DNA from: Drosophila miranda
Lineage: Eukaryota; Arthropoda; Insecta; Diptera; Drosophilidae
Length of the DNA stretch: 64,000 bases
Reading direction: 5' to 3'
Assembly: GCF_003369915.1 (NCBI RefSeq)
Contig: NC_046674.1
Location: 24,679,657-24,743,656, forward strand
The position numbers and the translations under genes are program-made. Each line of letters starts with the position of its first letter. Position 1 is the stretch's first letter. The notes under the pieces are model-generated. The model ran no database searches, was not told the origin of the DNA, and saw nothing but the letters and a program-made list of their open reading frames with translations. Positions 44,869 to 57,900 of the stretch are shown in pieces.

Positions 44869-47244
44869 CTAGCGGATATAGTGCCACATGGCCGTGGGCT
44901 TGCGGGCATTGTTAATCATGTCGTGCCAGTGCTGGCAGCCGGTGCCGCTCTCCTGGGGGCCAAGGCCGCAACAGCCAATTTCCGCTGCCTCGCTACCGGC
45001 TCCAACCACATAGATCTGCGGAGGGAGATGAGAGGTGGAGAGGAATTTTCAATTAAAACAGGGCCGACATAAAATGGGGCAATTGGCTCGAATTAGCGGT
45101 TAAAGCCGTTAAAAAAAGGAGACGGCCTCTTCCTTCAGTTGACTGCCGCCGAAAGGTCAAAGGTTACCTCAATGGCCGCACTGTGGAGATAATTTGATTG
45201 CAGATTAAACGTGAACGCCTCGTTCCAGATGGGATTGGTGGGATCGTCCGACTTGGTAATGCTGGTCTTCTTCTTCTTGATACGCTTGCCATTTTGAATC
45301 AGATAAATCTGTGAAGTATCCAGATCCAACAGATGAAAGAGGGCTCAAGCACTTACAGTCCTCTTCCCCATAGGGTGAGGGAACGACGAACCCAACCCAC
45401 CTTGACATACGGCTCCTGCACAGTGTCCAGATTTCGGGCCTTCATTATAACAATCGTCAGACGTTCCGCCTGGGGTAAGTAGTTCAACGAGCACAGCAAC
45501 TCCGGTCGATCCTCCTTGGGCTTCTTAGTCCGCAGCAAATCTCCCCAGATCTAGGGGTACAATCGTATGATTAGTACGCATTCTACTTCCCTCTACACTC
45601 TAGTCTACTACTCACCTCAACTGACTTTGACAGGTCCAAGCCGTCAACGGAGAGGCGAACCTCCCCAATGATGTCGTTATGGGAATAGCGATCGTAGTCG
45701 AGCACCTGGAGGATCAGTTCCTTGCCCTGCAGCTGATCTCGCGAAACCGGAAACTTGAAGTGCTGGTCGAAGTACGGATTCGATTCGCCGCGATGGATGT
45801 GCGTCTGTCGCTTCCGGCTGTCCACTTCTGGCTGGAGCATCAGACGGACGTAGGGGTCGCGGAAGCCACCCTCCTCGATGGGGCTAAGATTGTGAGCTGG
45901 TGGGGGCGGAGCGGAGCGTTAGGGTTTACATATTTACTTATTAATATACGTATTAAATCGCTCCGTACAAACCTTCAATCAGATGCACTGTCAGATCAAA
46001 CAGATGGTAGTCGTATTTCACACGCAGGTGAAGTCGACCGACGGCGTGACTCGACTCCGGCGCTGTTAGGTAGACGGGTCCGTCCGGCAATCGATATAGG
46101 TCCGGCTGGAGCGCCCCCAAGGGGGACGCTGGACCCATGGCGGGATCCATGCCGGGCTGCGATCTTGGCGGTATCAGCAGCGGCGACAGGCAGCGACCCC
46201 CGGCCACGCCCACAACACGACTAGAGCCGCCCACAACAGCAGTGGCTCCGGCCAGAGAGGCGAGGCTGCTCTGCGAGGGACTGGGCGTGCGCAAGTCCCC
46301 CGGATCGGCGGCGTGAGCGGGACTGCCGCACCTGGCATCCAGCGAGATGGTGCGCATCGGACTGGGCGATCGGGCCAGGTGGTGTGGGAAAGCCGGCTCG
46401 CTCGGCAGCGAGCTGCGTCCGTCCGGTCCGAAGGTCCGTATTTGGGGGGAGGAGCCGCGATGACCCTGCGTTTCGAACATTCGATGATGAGCACGAAATG
46501 GTGGGCCACCAGGAGGGACACAAAGAAGGGCACTCACCGAATGCCGGGATGGGGCACTGTCCACGCTGCTCTGGCTGGATATGGACGGTGTGCGCTGCAG
46601 ACGCGGCGGAAACGAGCGGCTCTGGTGGTGCAAGTGCAAGGGGCTGTGAAAGACTTCGACGGGGCCGCGCAAGATGTCCGATCCGGCCACCGTTCCCGGT
46701 CCCATGTGATGGTTGACACCCATGGCCAGGCCATGCATCTGACTGGGCGGCTGGATGGGTTGCGATTCCTTGGCTATGTTGACTTCCTGCGGGAACACAA
46801 TCAAACATACGGAAATTGAGGGGTTAATGCACTTCTCGAAGGGATTCCCCCTAATATAATAAGAACCTCCGAGTCCGTGGTCAAATCACAGCTATCGCTG
46901 CCACTACCGGCCGAAACGCTTCCTATTCCACTGGTGGTGGATGTCACGGACGAGGCCGACGGCGGCGGTGTCATCGGTTGTGGCGGCGGTGTTGTCGAGG
47001 GGCCCGAGCTGGGGGCTGCGGCTGCGGCTGCTGCTGCTGCAGCGGCAGGGGCTGTCTCGCCAGTGGGCAGGGTCTGTATGGTGCTATTGCCCGCAGTACT
47101 GCTCCCACTGGCACTGCTCTCGTCCCCGGAGTTTCGATCGATGGTAACGCGCCGAACCGCACCCACGCGCTCCTTGGCCATCCGGGACCAGGACTCGATG
47201 CGTTTGTGCGCCAGCCAACAGGCTGCCGGACCCAGGCCGCTCAT
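44869..47244 (-). CDS. Syt12: Synaptotagmin-like double-C2 protein (Syt12 type)
   Basis: Seven exons on the minus strand (47244-46867, 46786-46538, 46465-45973, 45896-45616, 45550-45401, 45308-45168, 45015-44869) give 612 residues. The first 300 or so are low complexity (poly-Ala, Pro, Ser-rich) with no membrane helix. C2A runs from about residue 335 (LHLRVKYDYHLFDLTVHLIE) with RDPYVRL and DYDRYSHNDIIGE. C2B has AERLTIVIMKARNL, EPYVKIYL, the polybasic GKRIKKKK strand and NPIWNEAFTFNL. The end, HWHDMINNARKPTAMWHYIR, is the family WHxL-like tail. C2B lacks the loop aspartates and C2A has an incomplete set, so calcium binding is doubtful; mammalian Syt12 is likewise calcium-independent. The Syt12 assignment rests on IWG(D/E)LL, the AMWH tail and the lack of calcium ligands. 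It would act in vesicle traffic. Confidence 0.82.
46466..46537 (-). other. 72-base in-frame intron (possible retained intron) in Syt12-like gene
   Basis: On the minus strand the donor is GTGAGT directly after CATTCG and the acceptor is AACGCAG. The length is 24 codons with no stop, so splicing (612 residues) or retention (636 residues) both keep the frame. The strong donor makes me favour splicing. Confidence 0.6.
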
Positions 47245-48883
47245 CGCTTCGAATTAACAAGGACAATGGCTATCTCTATCCAACAGTGGTCCTTGGCTCT
47301 GTGCTTGTCCTGAGTAATGAGAAGGTACTGTTGCTAGGCTACACGGAACTGTTCGGCCAAGCTGGCAAGTTGGCTGCTCCAATGCTCCACTGTCTACGTA
47401 GGCTCCCCACTCCCACACAAATGGCAGGATTCACTTCCAGCGTAAATCCGCTTAGGGAAATACACTCACACATTATTACACGAGACCAGGACACAGGACA
47501 CAGGACACAAGGCAAGGATGTGTAAGCGGATGAGAGAGAGTGCGGTTTCGGTCGGTTGTCAGCCTGGAAAGGGCGTTAATTCCGAGTATGCTCATGTAAA
47601 GACCATCAGATGTGGTCCACAAATGCGATGATCACTAGCCATGACAACCAACGAACCAGAGAGCACTCGAGGATGGTAAAGGGGGAGCCTGAGCTAATTA
47701 GTCGTGCACCTACTCTTTATTCTTTGCCTAATTATCCAGCACGATGAAATCAATCACAAAAATCTCATTAAACCTCTTAAATCTCTGCAAAATGCTCCTA
47801 TGCAAAACATGTCCGACCCGTTGTAACAATCCTTACAGTTCTGAAAAATCATTCACACTCGAAAAGGAAAGGAAAGCAGGCATTCCTTGCCTCAACAATT
47901 CCCAAGCGAGCGATTTGTCTTACGCTCGAGATTTCGCTTTCGCTGCTGCTTTTGCATTCCTCTCCTCTTCCTCTTCGCTCCGCTCCTCTACCGTTTCCAT
48001 TCCGTTGCCCGTTACGCAGCGTGGCGAAAGGCGAAATTCGAATTCATTGGCAGTTGTACACGCCCAAGTGCCGCCGTTTAATCGAAGGACCGAGTGTGTG
48101 CAACGTATCAGTGGACAAGGAGCGGGAGAGGAGGGGTTGTACTCGCACAATACAAAAGTGAACAAAAACGTATTTTTCAAGTATTAAATAAATTAAATGA
48201 AATTAAGCACGTGTAGCGAATGACATCAAAACATGGCAACAACCCAGAGAAGAAAGATTACTTCCAGAGAGGGCTCCCTCTCCCTCTCGCTCTCGCTCTC
48301 GCGCTCACTCTCGTTCTCCTTCTCCCTCTCCCTCTCCGGAAGGGAGTGGTGACATAGAGAGCGGTAAATGAAACGAACCGAAATCCAGGACCAACCCTCA
48401 AATTAGTTTGGATAATAAAACTGTGCTCTGCTCGGTCAATGATAAATATTGTCCAGGTCGCCTGTGCCGCACTCACACGCACACATGGAGGATGATAGCA
48501 ACGCTCCCAACGTGTCTGCGGCATGTCGCAGATCTGGTAAAAGGATTTTTATTGATTTCGTAGCATTTCATAGCCGTAACTCGGGTAATACATCACTCTC
48601 TATGTTTTTTGGCTGTCATCGGTTTAACGGATGGCACAGAACGCGCCGTAACCCGTAAAGTGGCTCTAAAATCGATTGATTAAGAAAACTGAACATCAAG
48701 TTTAGGATTAAACCTACTCGTATACGGAACAAAAAGATAAGAGTAGAATGGGAACAAATTTGTCACTTCAAAGCTTTAATAGGAAGGAGGAATACGGAAA
48801 GTTCTGTCCCTTAAAATGGAGAAATGGACTCTTATTAAATGAACTTAATAAAAAGGAATACGAACGCTGTGAGCGGCGCCTTT
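47245..48883. other. Upstream region of the Syt12-like gene
   Basis: No gene supported. Likely leader and promoter of the Syt12-like gene. There is a long CTCTCC/CTCTCG tract (GAGA on the minus strand) at about 48267-48340. A weak 17-codon frame on the plus strand at 48485 (MEDDSNAPNVS...) runs into GTAAAAGG; I cannot tell whether it is an exon. Confidence 0.5.
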
Positions 48884-49592
48884 TATACCCTATACTCAGT
48901 CAGTATATATGTGACCTCATGATTTATTTAACTTGTACAATTTATTTGATACGTAAGTAAAAAATTTCGCGCAATACGGGATGGGGGAAATATCACCCAA
49001 CGATCTCTCTCAACTTTGCTCTCATTTGTTATGAGCGAGGTGAAAAAGATAGAGAAAAAGAGAGGAACCATGTCTGCTAGTAAATTTTAAGTCTTGCAAT
49101 TCGTTTATGCTCTTACCACCTAATGACCTACAGTCGAACTTCTCTGTTATGTACTTCCGTACAACGAAGGCGCTCTCTCTCTCTCTCTCTACTCACACCT
49201 ACACCAGCCGTTATATCTTGCTCTCCTCGTCCAGAGGGCGCACACAGCACGAGCAAGAGTGTACATATGTGTAAGAGAACGGAAAGCGCATGTATAATAC
49301 TGATCCGATCTGATCCAGATTCGATAACCTATTAGATATGATAATTCATGTCATGTGGGGAAGGAAGTGATATACTTGAAACAGTGTAATATGATAAGAA
49401 ATTGGGTCTCTCCAGCTCTTATAGTCTCTGAGATCTGGGTGGATCGACTTTTAATGCTGATCAAGAATATATATAGTACTTTGTGGGGTCGAAAACGCTT
49501 TCTTCTGGGTGTTACACACATCCACATCCACCACAAAACGAATTCCCTATAATTAAGTATGTATATGCCTAAACTCGTCGAGTAACTGGTTT
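48884..49592 (-). mobile_element. DINE-1/SGM-like repeat, decayed near-complete copy
   Basis: Begins TATACCCTATACTCAGTCAGTAT (element right end, inverted) and ends CGAGTAACTGGTTTGAAAA (left end, inverted). In between are a CTCTCTCTCT tract, CCAGAGGGCGCAC, CTCTTATAGTCTCTGAGATCT and GATCAAGAATATATATAGTACTTTGTGGGGTCG, all present in reverse order relative to the copies at 36482-38267. The (GTCY)n core is lost. Confidence 0.6.
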
Positions 49593-52500
49593 GAAAATGT
49601 ATCCTCTCAAATTACAATTTTGATTGCAACTGCAATATCAATCACATGTGGCACTCAAACATAGTAATAACTAAGGATTATAATCGGTAACTTAAATTAA
49701 AAATTAAATTAAACTGGCAAAACAATTACTATGGGGTAATGTTGAGTAATATTTTCGTGGCCGGGTATCATACTCAGGATTCTGAAGTGCGAACACTAAT
49801 CCCTTTTCGATCCCTTCGGCTATCAGCCAAGTGTGCATCAACAGAGGAACCTCCCGTCCCGTCCCGTCCCGTCCCGTAACATCCCACAGGAGTGGAGAGC
49901 ACGAGAACTGCGAAAACATCAACGATAATTCCATTAAGATTCAGCCAACCGCACCGTTGCTAATTGACACCTATGTAAACTGCATTCAAAGCGATAAACA
50001 GCCAAGCCCACAATTTTCACAATTTTCACATTTTTCACCCCAAAATGATTGAAAAAATCCCTGCAAAAGTACCCCAAACAAAGGACAAAAGAGAGACGAG
50101 AGTGAGCTAGCCGCACCCTGTGGAAAGCATGTGGCATATGGAAAGGTGTTGCATGTGGCATCAACTGCAACCTATCATCACCAGCCGCCAAGGCCAAGCC
50201 AACCCCTAGGCCTCATCTCGAGTGCCCAAATATCAAATTGAAATTTTCCACTTTGTTTGATATTGTTAGGGATTGCCAAATGGGATTTTCATGGTTCGAA
50301 CAGTAATTTGTCAGAGTAGAGCGCATCTGAGCTTCGGTTTGCAACTCTAAACGTTCAACGTTCAACGTTCATCTTTTTTGTTCTTTGGTTTTTTCCTTTT
50401 CTACTTCCTTGCCTTATGAGCTTTCCCCCAGATTGAGTGCTAAACCATTGGCCGTGATGTGTTTGTATGCAGTAACACGATAAAGCTCTCAGGCTGACTT
50501 CAGGCTGACACTTCCCTGATGTACTCTCGTACTTCAAACGCTGTCCCTAACTGAGAACGACAGATACTCGTGGATTTATGTGTGCAGCAGTCACCAGAAA
50601 TGGTGGCTGCTCCGGCTCTGACGCAACTTTTTCGATTAAAGTGTTGTGCATCCGGCATTTTCTAATTAGTTCTCCAAAGTCATTTCAAACTTGTGGCCCC
50701 AGCACCAGCTTCAGCTCGTGGAAACTTTTATGAAATCCGCCGGGAGGGCCAAGACAACCTTCGGTTGATCGTTAACCTACATACGAGTATGTTCAAAAAC
50801 AGTACTACGAGTCGAACCGAACTGGACTCGATTCAATAGTAATCCCTTGGTTTCATCATGATAGGACCTGATAGAGCCCGACCCACTAAATCGAAGCATA
50901 ATGAGGCGATAGGAGGAGGGGATAGGGGATCCTTGCAAGGACAAGCTGTGTGGGTCGGACAAAGGGTAGCCCACACGTATCCCACGTATCCCACGGCATC
51001 CGGGTCCCATAGTTAATTTCCGCTTGAAGAAGAGAAGCCCGAATCCGATTAGCCACAAAGTTGCAACATTTTGTATGCGCCACGGCACGCAAATTGCACT
51101 TACTTTGCCCCCGTATCTGTGGGTTGTCCCATTTTCGTGCGTCGAAACCGCAAAAGAATATGTGTACGGGCATGTGTACAGACGTGAGTTTGTCCAGTGG
51201 AAAATGGTCAGCATCTGTTGACAGACACCTATGGGAGCCATAGGAGCTGTCCCTCTCTGTCCCCGCTCCCTGCCATTGCGGCTGTCAGTGGCAGACAGTT
51301 TTCCCCTCTCACCCCCGTTATGGCTGTCATTGTGCTGCATACATTTTAATCCTATTAGCACAATAGTTACTGTTATTTCATATTGCAGTAATTTTTCTAG
51401 ATTGCTCTCCCTGCCACAGACACAACGCAGCAGCAGCAGCAGCAGCAGCGGCAGCGGCAGCAACCACATAGACTGTCATTCCTGTCTGCGGTGGCCTTGA
51501 GCTTGAGCTTAGTCAGCGCCAGCTCCAGCTCCACTCCCACTCCCACTCCCACCGGCTGCACTCCAGCTGAAGGCCACACCAACACCCCTCCACCCACGAC
51601 ACTTTCAGCTGAGAATGGAAATGGAAATGGAAATTGTCATCGCTGTTGTGGCTGTTCTTCCTGTGGTCTGTTGTTTGTGTTTGTGTTTGTGTTTCTGTTT
51701 GTATACCCTTCAGGTGCGACCCCATAAATTCTCGATGAGAGTCCGCAGTCAATTCGATACATCCCATCACGAGCCGATGCAAGGATCTGGCCAGGGTATC
51801 GGCCGATTCGGTCCACGAAGGTAGCCTTTCAATGTTTGCTTTTTATTGTACATACACACTCGGACACACGTACATATGTATGCATAAATATCCTGTGGTA
51901 TTGGTGGTTTCAATGGATGGCCGGTTGGTCAGGGCACTCAAGGTGTGGCTTTGCAGTCGTCAAATGGCTGAAAGCCTTTCTGCGTGCTATGGCCAGGTAC
52001 TCGGGGCTTGGACATCTTTAGAGAGAGAACAATGTGTTTGTAGAATGGCAGGGAAATAGCAAAGTAGAGCTGGTCAAGGCTTTGCCAGAATCAGAAATGT
52101 TTTGCATTCGCTAAAAGAGGAGCCACAGGCCTACAGTTCAATTTCAACTTCAAAGATGGGGATTTATTGCAGCAATTTGTACTTTGGTTTAACCAAAGTC
52201 ATTCGAACTCTAAGAGCTCCTCTGATACTGATACTGATACTCCTCTGATAAGGAATATACCATATTCCTTGTGCCTTGGACAGCTGTCGGTGAGTGGGGA
52301 GAAACGACTGGACAACTCATTAAAGGCCCGAACCGAACCCAACCTCTGCACCCACCTAAGGATAATCCAAGCTATTGCAAAAAAAAAAACAAAAAAAAAC
52401 AATTAGGAGTCAACTTTATTGTTGTTTTGACAAAGCCAAACAATTGGCCGGCTAACTTTTGACACACGTCTGCTAAGCCGTAATGTGAGCCGGGCTAAAA

Positions 52501-54904
52501 CGGAACAGGGCACAGAACAGGAACACGGCTCAAATGAACAGCGCACATACTCGCACAATGAGATTTCCGCTGCATAAGTCCCTTGTAATCTCATTTAAAT
52601 AATTGCGGCAGACAACGGAGGAGCAAAGACACATACACGGACCCGTGCGTATGGAACCAGGAGAAGACAAAAACCAAATCCGCAAATCTCTGCTGCTGTC
52701 CGGTGCGGTGCCTCGTATTGGACGGACCATCGGGCGGGACGGAACGGAACGGAACGTTCTCGGACAGTTATCTGAACGTGGCCGGAAATTAAAATGTAAA
52801 AGAGCGGCAGCTCATTATACGCTTACCTACACACACACAAAAGCTGGGACAGAGCGGAAAAGATGGCCAAGAGCTCGGATCGGGTGGAGAGAACGAGATG
52901 GGAAAGAGATTGCCCCAAGACTGCAAAAATGTAATTCATCTTGCACTTTTTAGTGGCCTATAGGATAAATTGTGCTGCGTTGCCGTTGCCGTTGCCGTTG
53001 CCATTGCCCGCTGGCTTTTTATGATCCTGCCACACAATTTCTCTAGCTGTTATTGCCCTACATTTATGATGGAACGGCAACCGGAACTTACATCCCAACT
53101 TTGTTGCACGTCAGCGTCAGTCGAATCCGCCCACTCTGGTGCACTTTATTGGCTACAAAACTAGAGTTGATTGCGGCACCTAAACGGGGAGAGCTTGGTG
53201 CCAACTTGCTCGGAAACGCATCCCAGCAGGGGGAGCCATGAATGCTTCCAATGGATTTGGTTTATTGGGGAGGCAGCTGGGGTATTAGATCGATGCTTCA
53301 ACTCACTCGGCACAAACCTTTGAGATAGCTTGGACTGAGCTCTTTTAAATCACAGTTGGATTTGTTTATTTGTATACCTTATACCTTACACCTTATAGAT
53401 GTGCTTTAAAGTTGGGTATTTTTCTATAAGATTGGTTCTTGTTCAATGATTTAAGGGGCAGGCTGGGGGAACCAAAATACTCAGAGTCATAATCCGATGT
53501 GAAAACCTATATTCAATCAGTTTTTCGAAGCTGAAGAAAAGCAGTGGAAAATGGCGCAGTTATTGTGTATTGTGCGGTGAGAAAACCCCGATCCAACACT
53601 TGTTTGGGTAGGGGCAACACTTCGCATCCAGCTCCAGCTGATAATCCGCTCATCAGACGTCAATACAGTTCGTATCGCGACTGCGGGAAGGATGGAGAGG
53701 GGCAGAGGGCGACCGGGACCAGGACCAGGACCAGTATCGAGTCCGGGTCCGCGTTCGCGTCCGGGTCCGGATGCCTGTCTGTCAACTTGTTTACAAAGGC
53801 GACGGTTGATGCGAGCGAGCGAGCAGCAGTTGTGGTGGGGATAACCTCAGACAGACAGACAGACAGACAGGACATCATCATCTGTAGCCACCCGGAGGCT
53901 AGAAATTAATCACCAATACAATGGAAATTGTGCGGCTGCAGTGCATCGATTGCATTCGGCGGTGGCAGCTTTTCCTGGGTGCCTCTACATGGTTCTCCTG
54001 CTGCTGCTTCTATTTCAATCTGGTAAATGCTCGTAGCCCGAGGGCCACACACATGAGGTTACAAAGGGTTCGAGGGAATGTGTTTAATGCTATTTGCTCC
54101 ATTCTGTTAGGGGTTTTTGTCCGTGTTTTTCTTTCGGCGAGAAGGGAGCCGCACTTAGAAGATCATATCCACAAAATGTTTTCTTATCTCTATAAGTATA
54201 AGTTGTTTAAGGTCATGGGGGGGGGAGCAATTGAGCAACCACTTGTGGGACCGTTCTGCTTCTATTATATTTGGTTGTTTCTTTAACTTGGAATAATTTA
54301 TTTAAATCTTGTAAGCTCTTTAAATGTTTTCGGAACAAATAAGTGCAATAAATTTAGCAAATAGCAAAGTAAAAACAGGACAACATTTCCTGTTCCTGTT
54401 CATTCATTTCCACTCAAGTTTAGAAGGAAAGGGTGGAGTTTAGAATGATTGCGAACATCTAAAAAATATATATAAATATATTTATTCAGTTCTGTCTGCC
54501 CCTATGGGTAATGCTACCATTTTTATCACTCCAGTTACTTGTCAAAATCTGTTAGCAAATTTCCTCTACTGACAACTCTTTCTGGCTTTGTCTACCGCTC
54601 CGACAAAGGCTCCTCCATTGTGGTTTTAATCGAAACAAAATCAAACTCAATATGGCCATAAACAAATAGTACAATCCGAGAAATGTTTCGGGAACACTTT
54701 TTGCAAATCGCTGTGCGAAAGGAGTCCGTCCAAAAGGATCAAAGGGAGCGCGCCAGCGTTTCGGCAATTTGGCCATTTAACCCTTCGCAAATCAAAGGCC
54801 CATTGTCTGGGGGCCCGGCAACGAAAATTGCACTGCAATGCATTGACATGATCCGATTTGGTTCCCTTTCATAAAGACTGGGCTGGGGAAGGATACACAC
54901 ATAG

Positions 54905-54948
54905 ATGGAGATGGAGATGGAGATGGAGATGGAGATGGAGAAGGAGAA
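54905..54948 (+). repeat. (GGAGAT)n hexanucleotide array
   Basis: Seven near-perfect GGAGAT units, then GGAGAAGGAGAAGG. Confidence 0.9.
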
Positions 54949-57900
54949 GGTGATGCTGATGGCGATACGCGTCCAAATGCATGTTGCGTGCATTCAAATC
55001 CAACCTTTCAGGGCCTGCCATCAATCTCGTTAGCAGTGAGAGAGGACTAAGGCTTGGGACAACTAGGAGACATTCAACGTCTTGAATTTATCCCCAGCCC
55101 TTGGCAACTTGGGTAAAACTTTCCAATTCCCTCAAGTGCCAGTGCTCTGACGTCAATGGCCTCTGTGTCTGTTCAGCTGCTTGTTTGTTGACTTTGCCCC
55201 AAAGAGTTTCAATTAGGCGCAACATTTTCTGTATTCAAAATTTTAAATATAAACAGAGGTCATCCGAGCTGTACGTGTATACTCGTGTTTATTTGAGATA
55301 GCCCAACATTGCGATGATTTCATTTGGCTGGACCAACCTGTAATTTGCGGAACAGTTGACCCATGAGGATGAGGATGAGCTTTATTTGAGTTTGAATTGC
55401 AGCTTAATTATAGTAGAAACAATTAAGAAAAAGTACCAGCTAACGAAGTATTTTAGAATACATATTTTATACGTGTTCATTTTTCTGCTACATCTGTCGG
55501 CATCTCTCACTGCTCACACCAACATCGTCCGTTACATGTTGCCAAAAAGGGTTCATGAGAAGGGTTTTATTAGACGTTGAAAACTTAAAAACTAAACTAA
55601 TAAAGAATCAAATAAGTCTGCCGAAACCAATCTAAAATCACACTAATTAGTTGTCAGTAAATGTTTTGTTTTCATCGGAACACAAGCTTGCAATCAGTTT
55701 TCCATTGCCCCGGCACCTGAAGGCCATTCCCATTGTCTCTTTTTTGATGGACAATTTAATTATTGGCTCAAATTTGATTGCCGTTTTTACTCCGAGACCA
55801 AAGCGCCAACTTTTTGCCACCCTGCTCCAGCCATCTCCCATCACCCATCTACCCATTCCATTTCCTTTTCCCGTGCAAAAAGGTTTTGACAAATCGATGA
55901 GTCGGGTTTTGGTATATGTCTGTCTGTGTGGCCGCATTATCAGGGCAACATTTTTGGCTTTCATCTCGTCGGGATGTCGGGACCTGTCCTCGTCCTCCTG
56001 CCTCCTGCCTCCTCCCACTTTGCACCTCCACATCTGTATCCCTGCTGGCTGCTGTCAACTGGCTATAAAAATAAGGCTTTGGAAAACTGCTTGCATAAGC
56101 CTGAGTGCTTGAGTTATGTATGCGGCTGTTGGATTCTGCCTGCGGGCTTTGGCTCAAACTCTGACTCCGACTTGGAGGCTGGTTCCAATCTCTCCCTTGA
56201 ATGTCACTGCAAATTGCCTGCGAAAATCTATTGAACATTTTACGTGATTTTTCATGGGAAAGTCAAGGAAAGCGTGATATTAAAATCGATTGAGAAAGAG
56301 AATAATCTGACGAACTTGATATGAATATTTGTAGAGAAAAAAAGATGAAAATAACTTGGTTTGGTTCCAATGAACAGCATGAATGGGGGAAAGCCCTAAA
56401 TGTTTAAGCATTTCTCTTGTAGAAAAGTTAAAGGATTAAATTTCAAAATTCTCTGAAGGAAAGGATTTGTAATAAATCAAATTCTCTATACTGTACATGG
56501 AGGAGTATGTATGAACTCATTTGATTGCCGCACATCATAGCTCTTCCCTTTGTGGGCTTTACGTGATGCCATTTACAATTTTGTGGACGTAAGGCTGGGG
56601 CCGGCTGTGCAGCATCCACTCCGCGCCACATGCTTCTTAATTGCATTTGCATATTGCACTGACCATAAATGCATTAAGCCTGGCCCGCTCCAAGACAGGA
56701 TCAGGCCCCGCCCCCACCCCCACAGCCCATCATTCGCTTCGTCATGCACGTGGTTTATTGTTTATTTATTGCGGTTTTAATTAACTGCAGACTGTATCTG
56801 CGCCATTCTGCATATTTATGCAGTGACCCGAGAAAATCTTTGAAGGACAATTAATTGAATCAGTTATTTGACCAACCCAAACAGGCATCACAGTGGTTGT
56901 GGGGCTGGAAAATATATGGCAATTTCGTCTAGTTTTCGCAGAATTTTCCACAATTCTTAGAATTAAGACTAGATTAAAACAAATTTCCATTTAATTCTGT
57001 GAAGATATTATAACAAATTTAGCCAACTGAAAACCAATTAAAACTAACTCTTTTACGAGTAGTGTTTGGTATTTTTGGCACTGAGGTCATATTTTCCTTT
57101 ACTATTATATCCCACAAGAGAAATGAGTCCTAAACAAACCGATTTTCCTTAGAGCCTCCCTAACATATTTAACTATTTAAAAATAATCCAAGAAAATAGG
57201 ACCATTACGGCTTACGGTATATTTTTCAACTCTTATTACACTGGAATTTGGAAACGTAAGTACAGGAAAGGTTTTTACATTTAATAACTTTGAAAATTAA
57301 CGCTCAATACTTAATTTATTGGCCCAAAAAATGTTACACAGAGCTTTATAATTTTGTACCCCTATCTCAAAAACAACTTTGGGTTTTTTAACGTAACGTC
57401 AGGTCATATTTTTTGGCTTGTATCTTTAAAGCAGTACAAATGAATTGTAATGCCAGGATGCAAATGGGCATCACCGAACAGTGGAGAAAAAAGAAACATT
57501 CTTTTGTAAAACTGTTTCATTCTTTTGTATTATTAATGCCTAATATCGGTGTAGTGTTTATGTTTTCCCATTTCTTATGTAATCATCGAAATCAAAATCA
57601 TACTTAAACTATAGTTAGGATTTAATACGTAATACTACTAGAATGTCCACTGATTTCTGTGGTTGATGAAAAAAAGTATAATAATGAAATTTTGACCGCA
57701 TTTTAGGTTCAACATTCATACTGTGTATTGAAAACAGCTCTTTTTAAATACGTGGAAATTTGGTAAATTTTTTTATATTTTCCTTTCGATATTGTATCGC
57801 TGTCCCTGTGGATTTTTAAGTGCTGCATTGCAAAGTAGCTTCTGGAAGCCTTAATTTACTATGCGAATATCTGTCAGCCTGCATTTCCCATGCACATTTG

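Noticed and set aside
50777..51469. A 230-codon minus-strand frame starting ATG with a Leu-rich, signal-peptide-like run (MWLLPLPLLLLLLL)
   Set aside because: The Leu run is a translated (CAG)n microsatellite, the rest has no family resemblance or repeated structure, and there is no promoter, splice or poly(A) context.
55647..56238. Overlapping open frames of about 100-150 codons on both strands
   Set aside because: Low-complexity, no similarity to known domains, mutually overlapping and without splice or promoter context.
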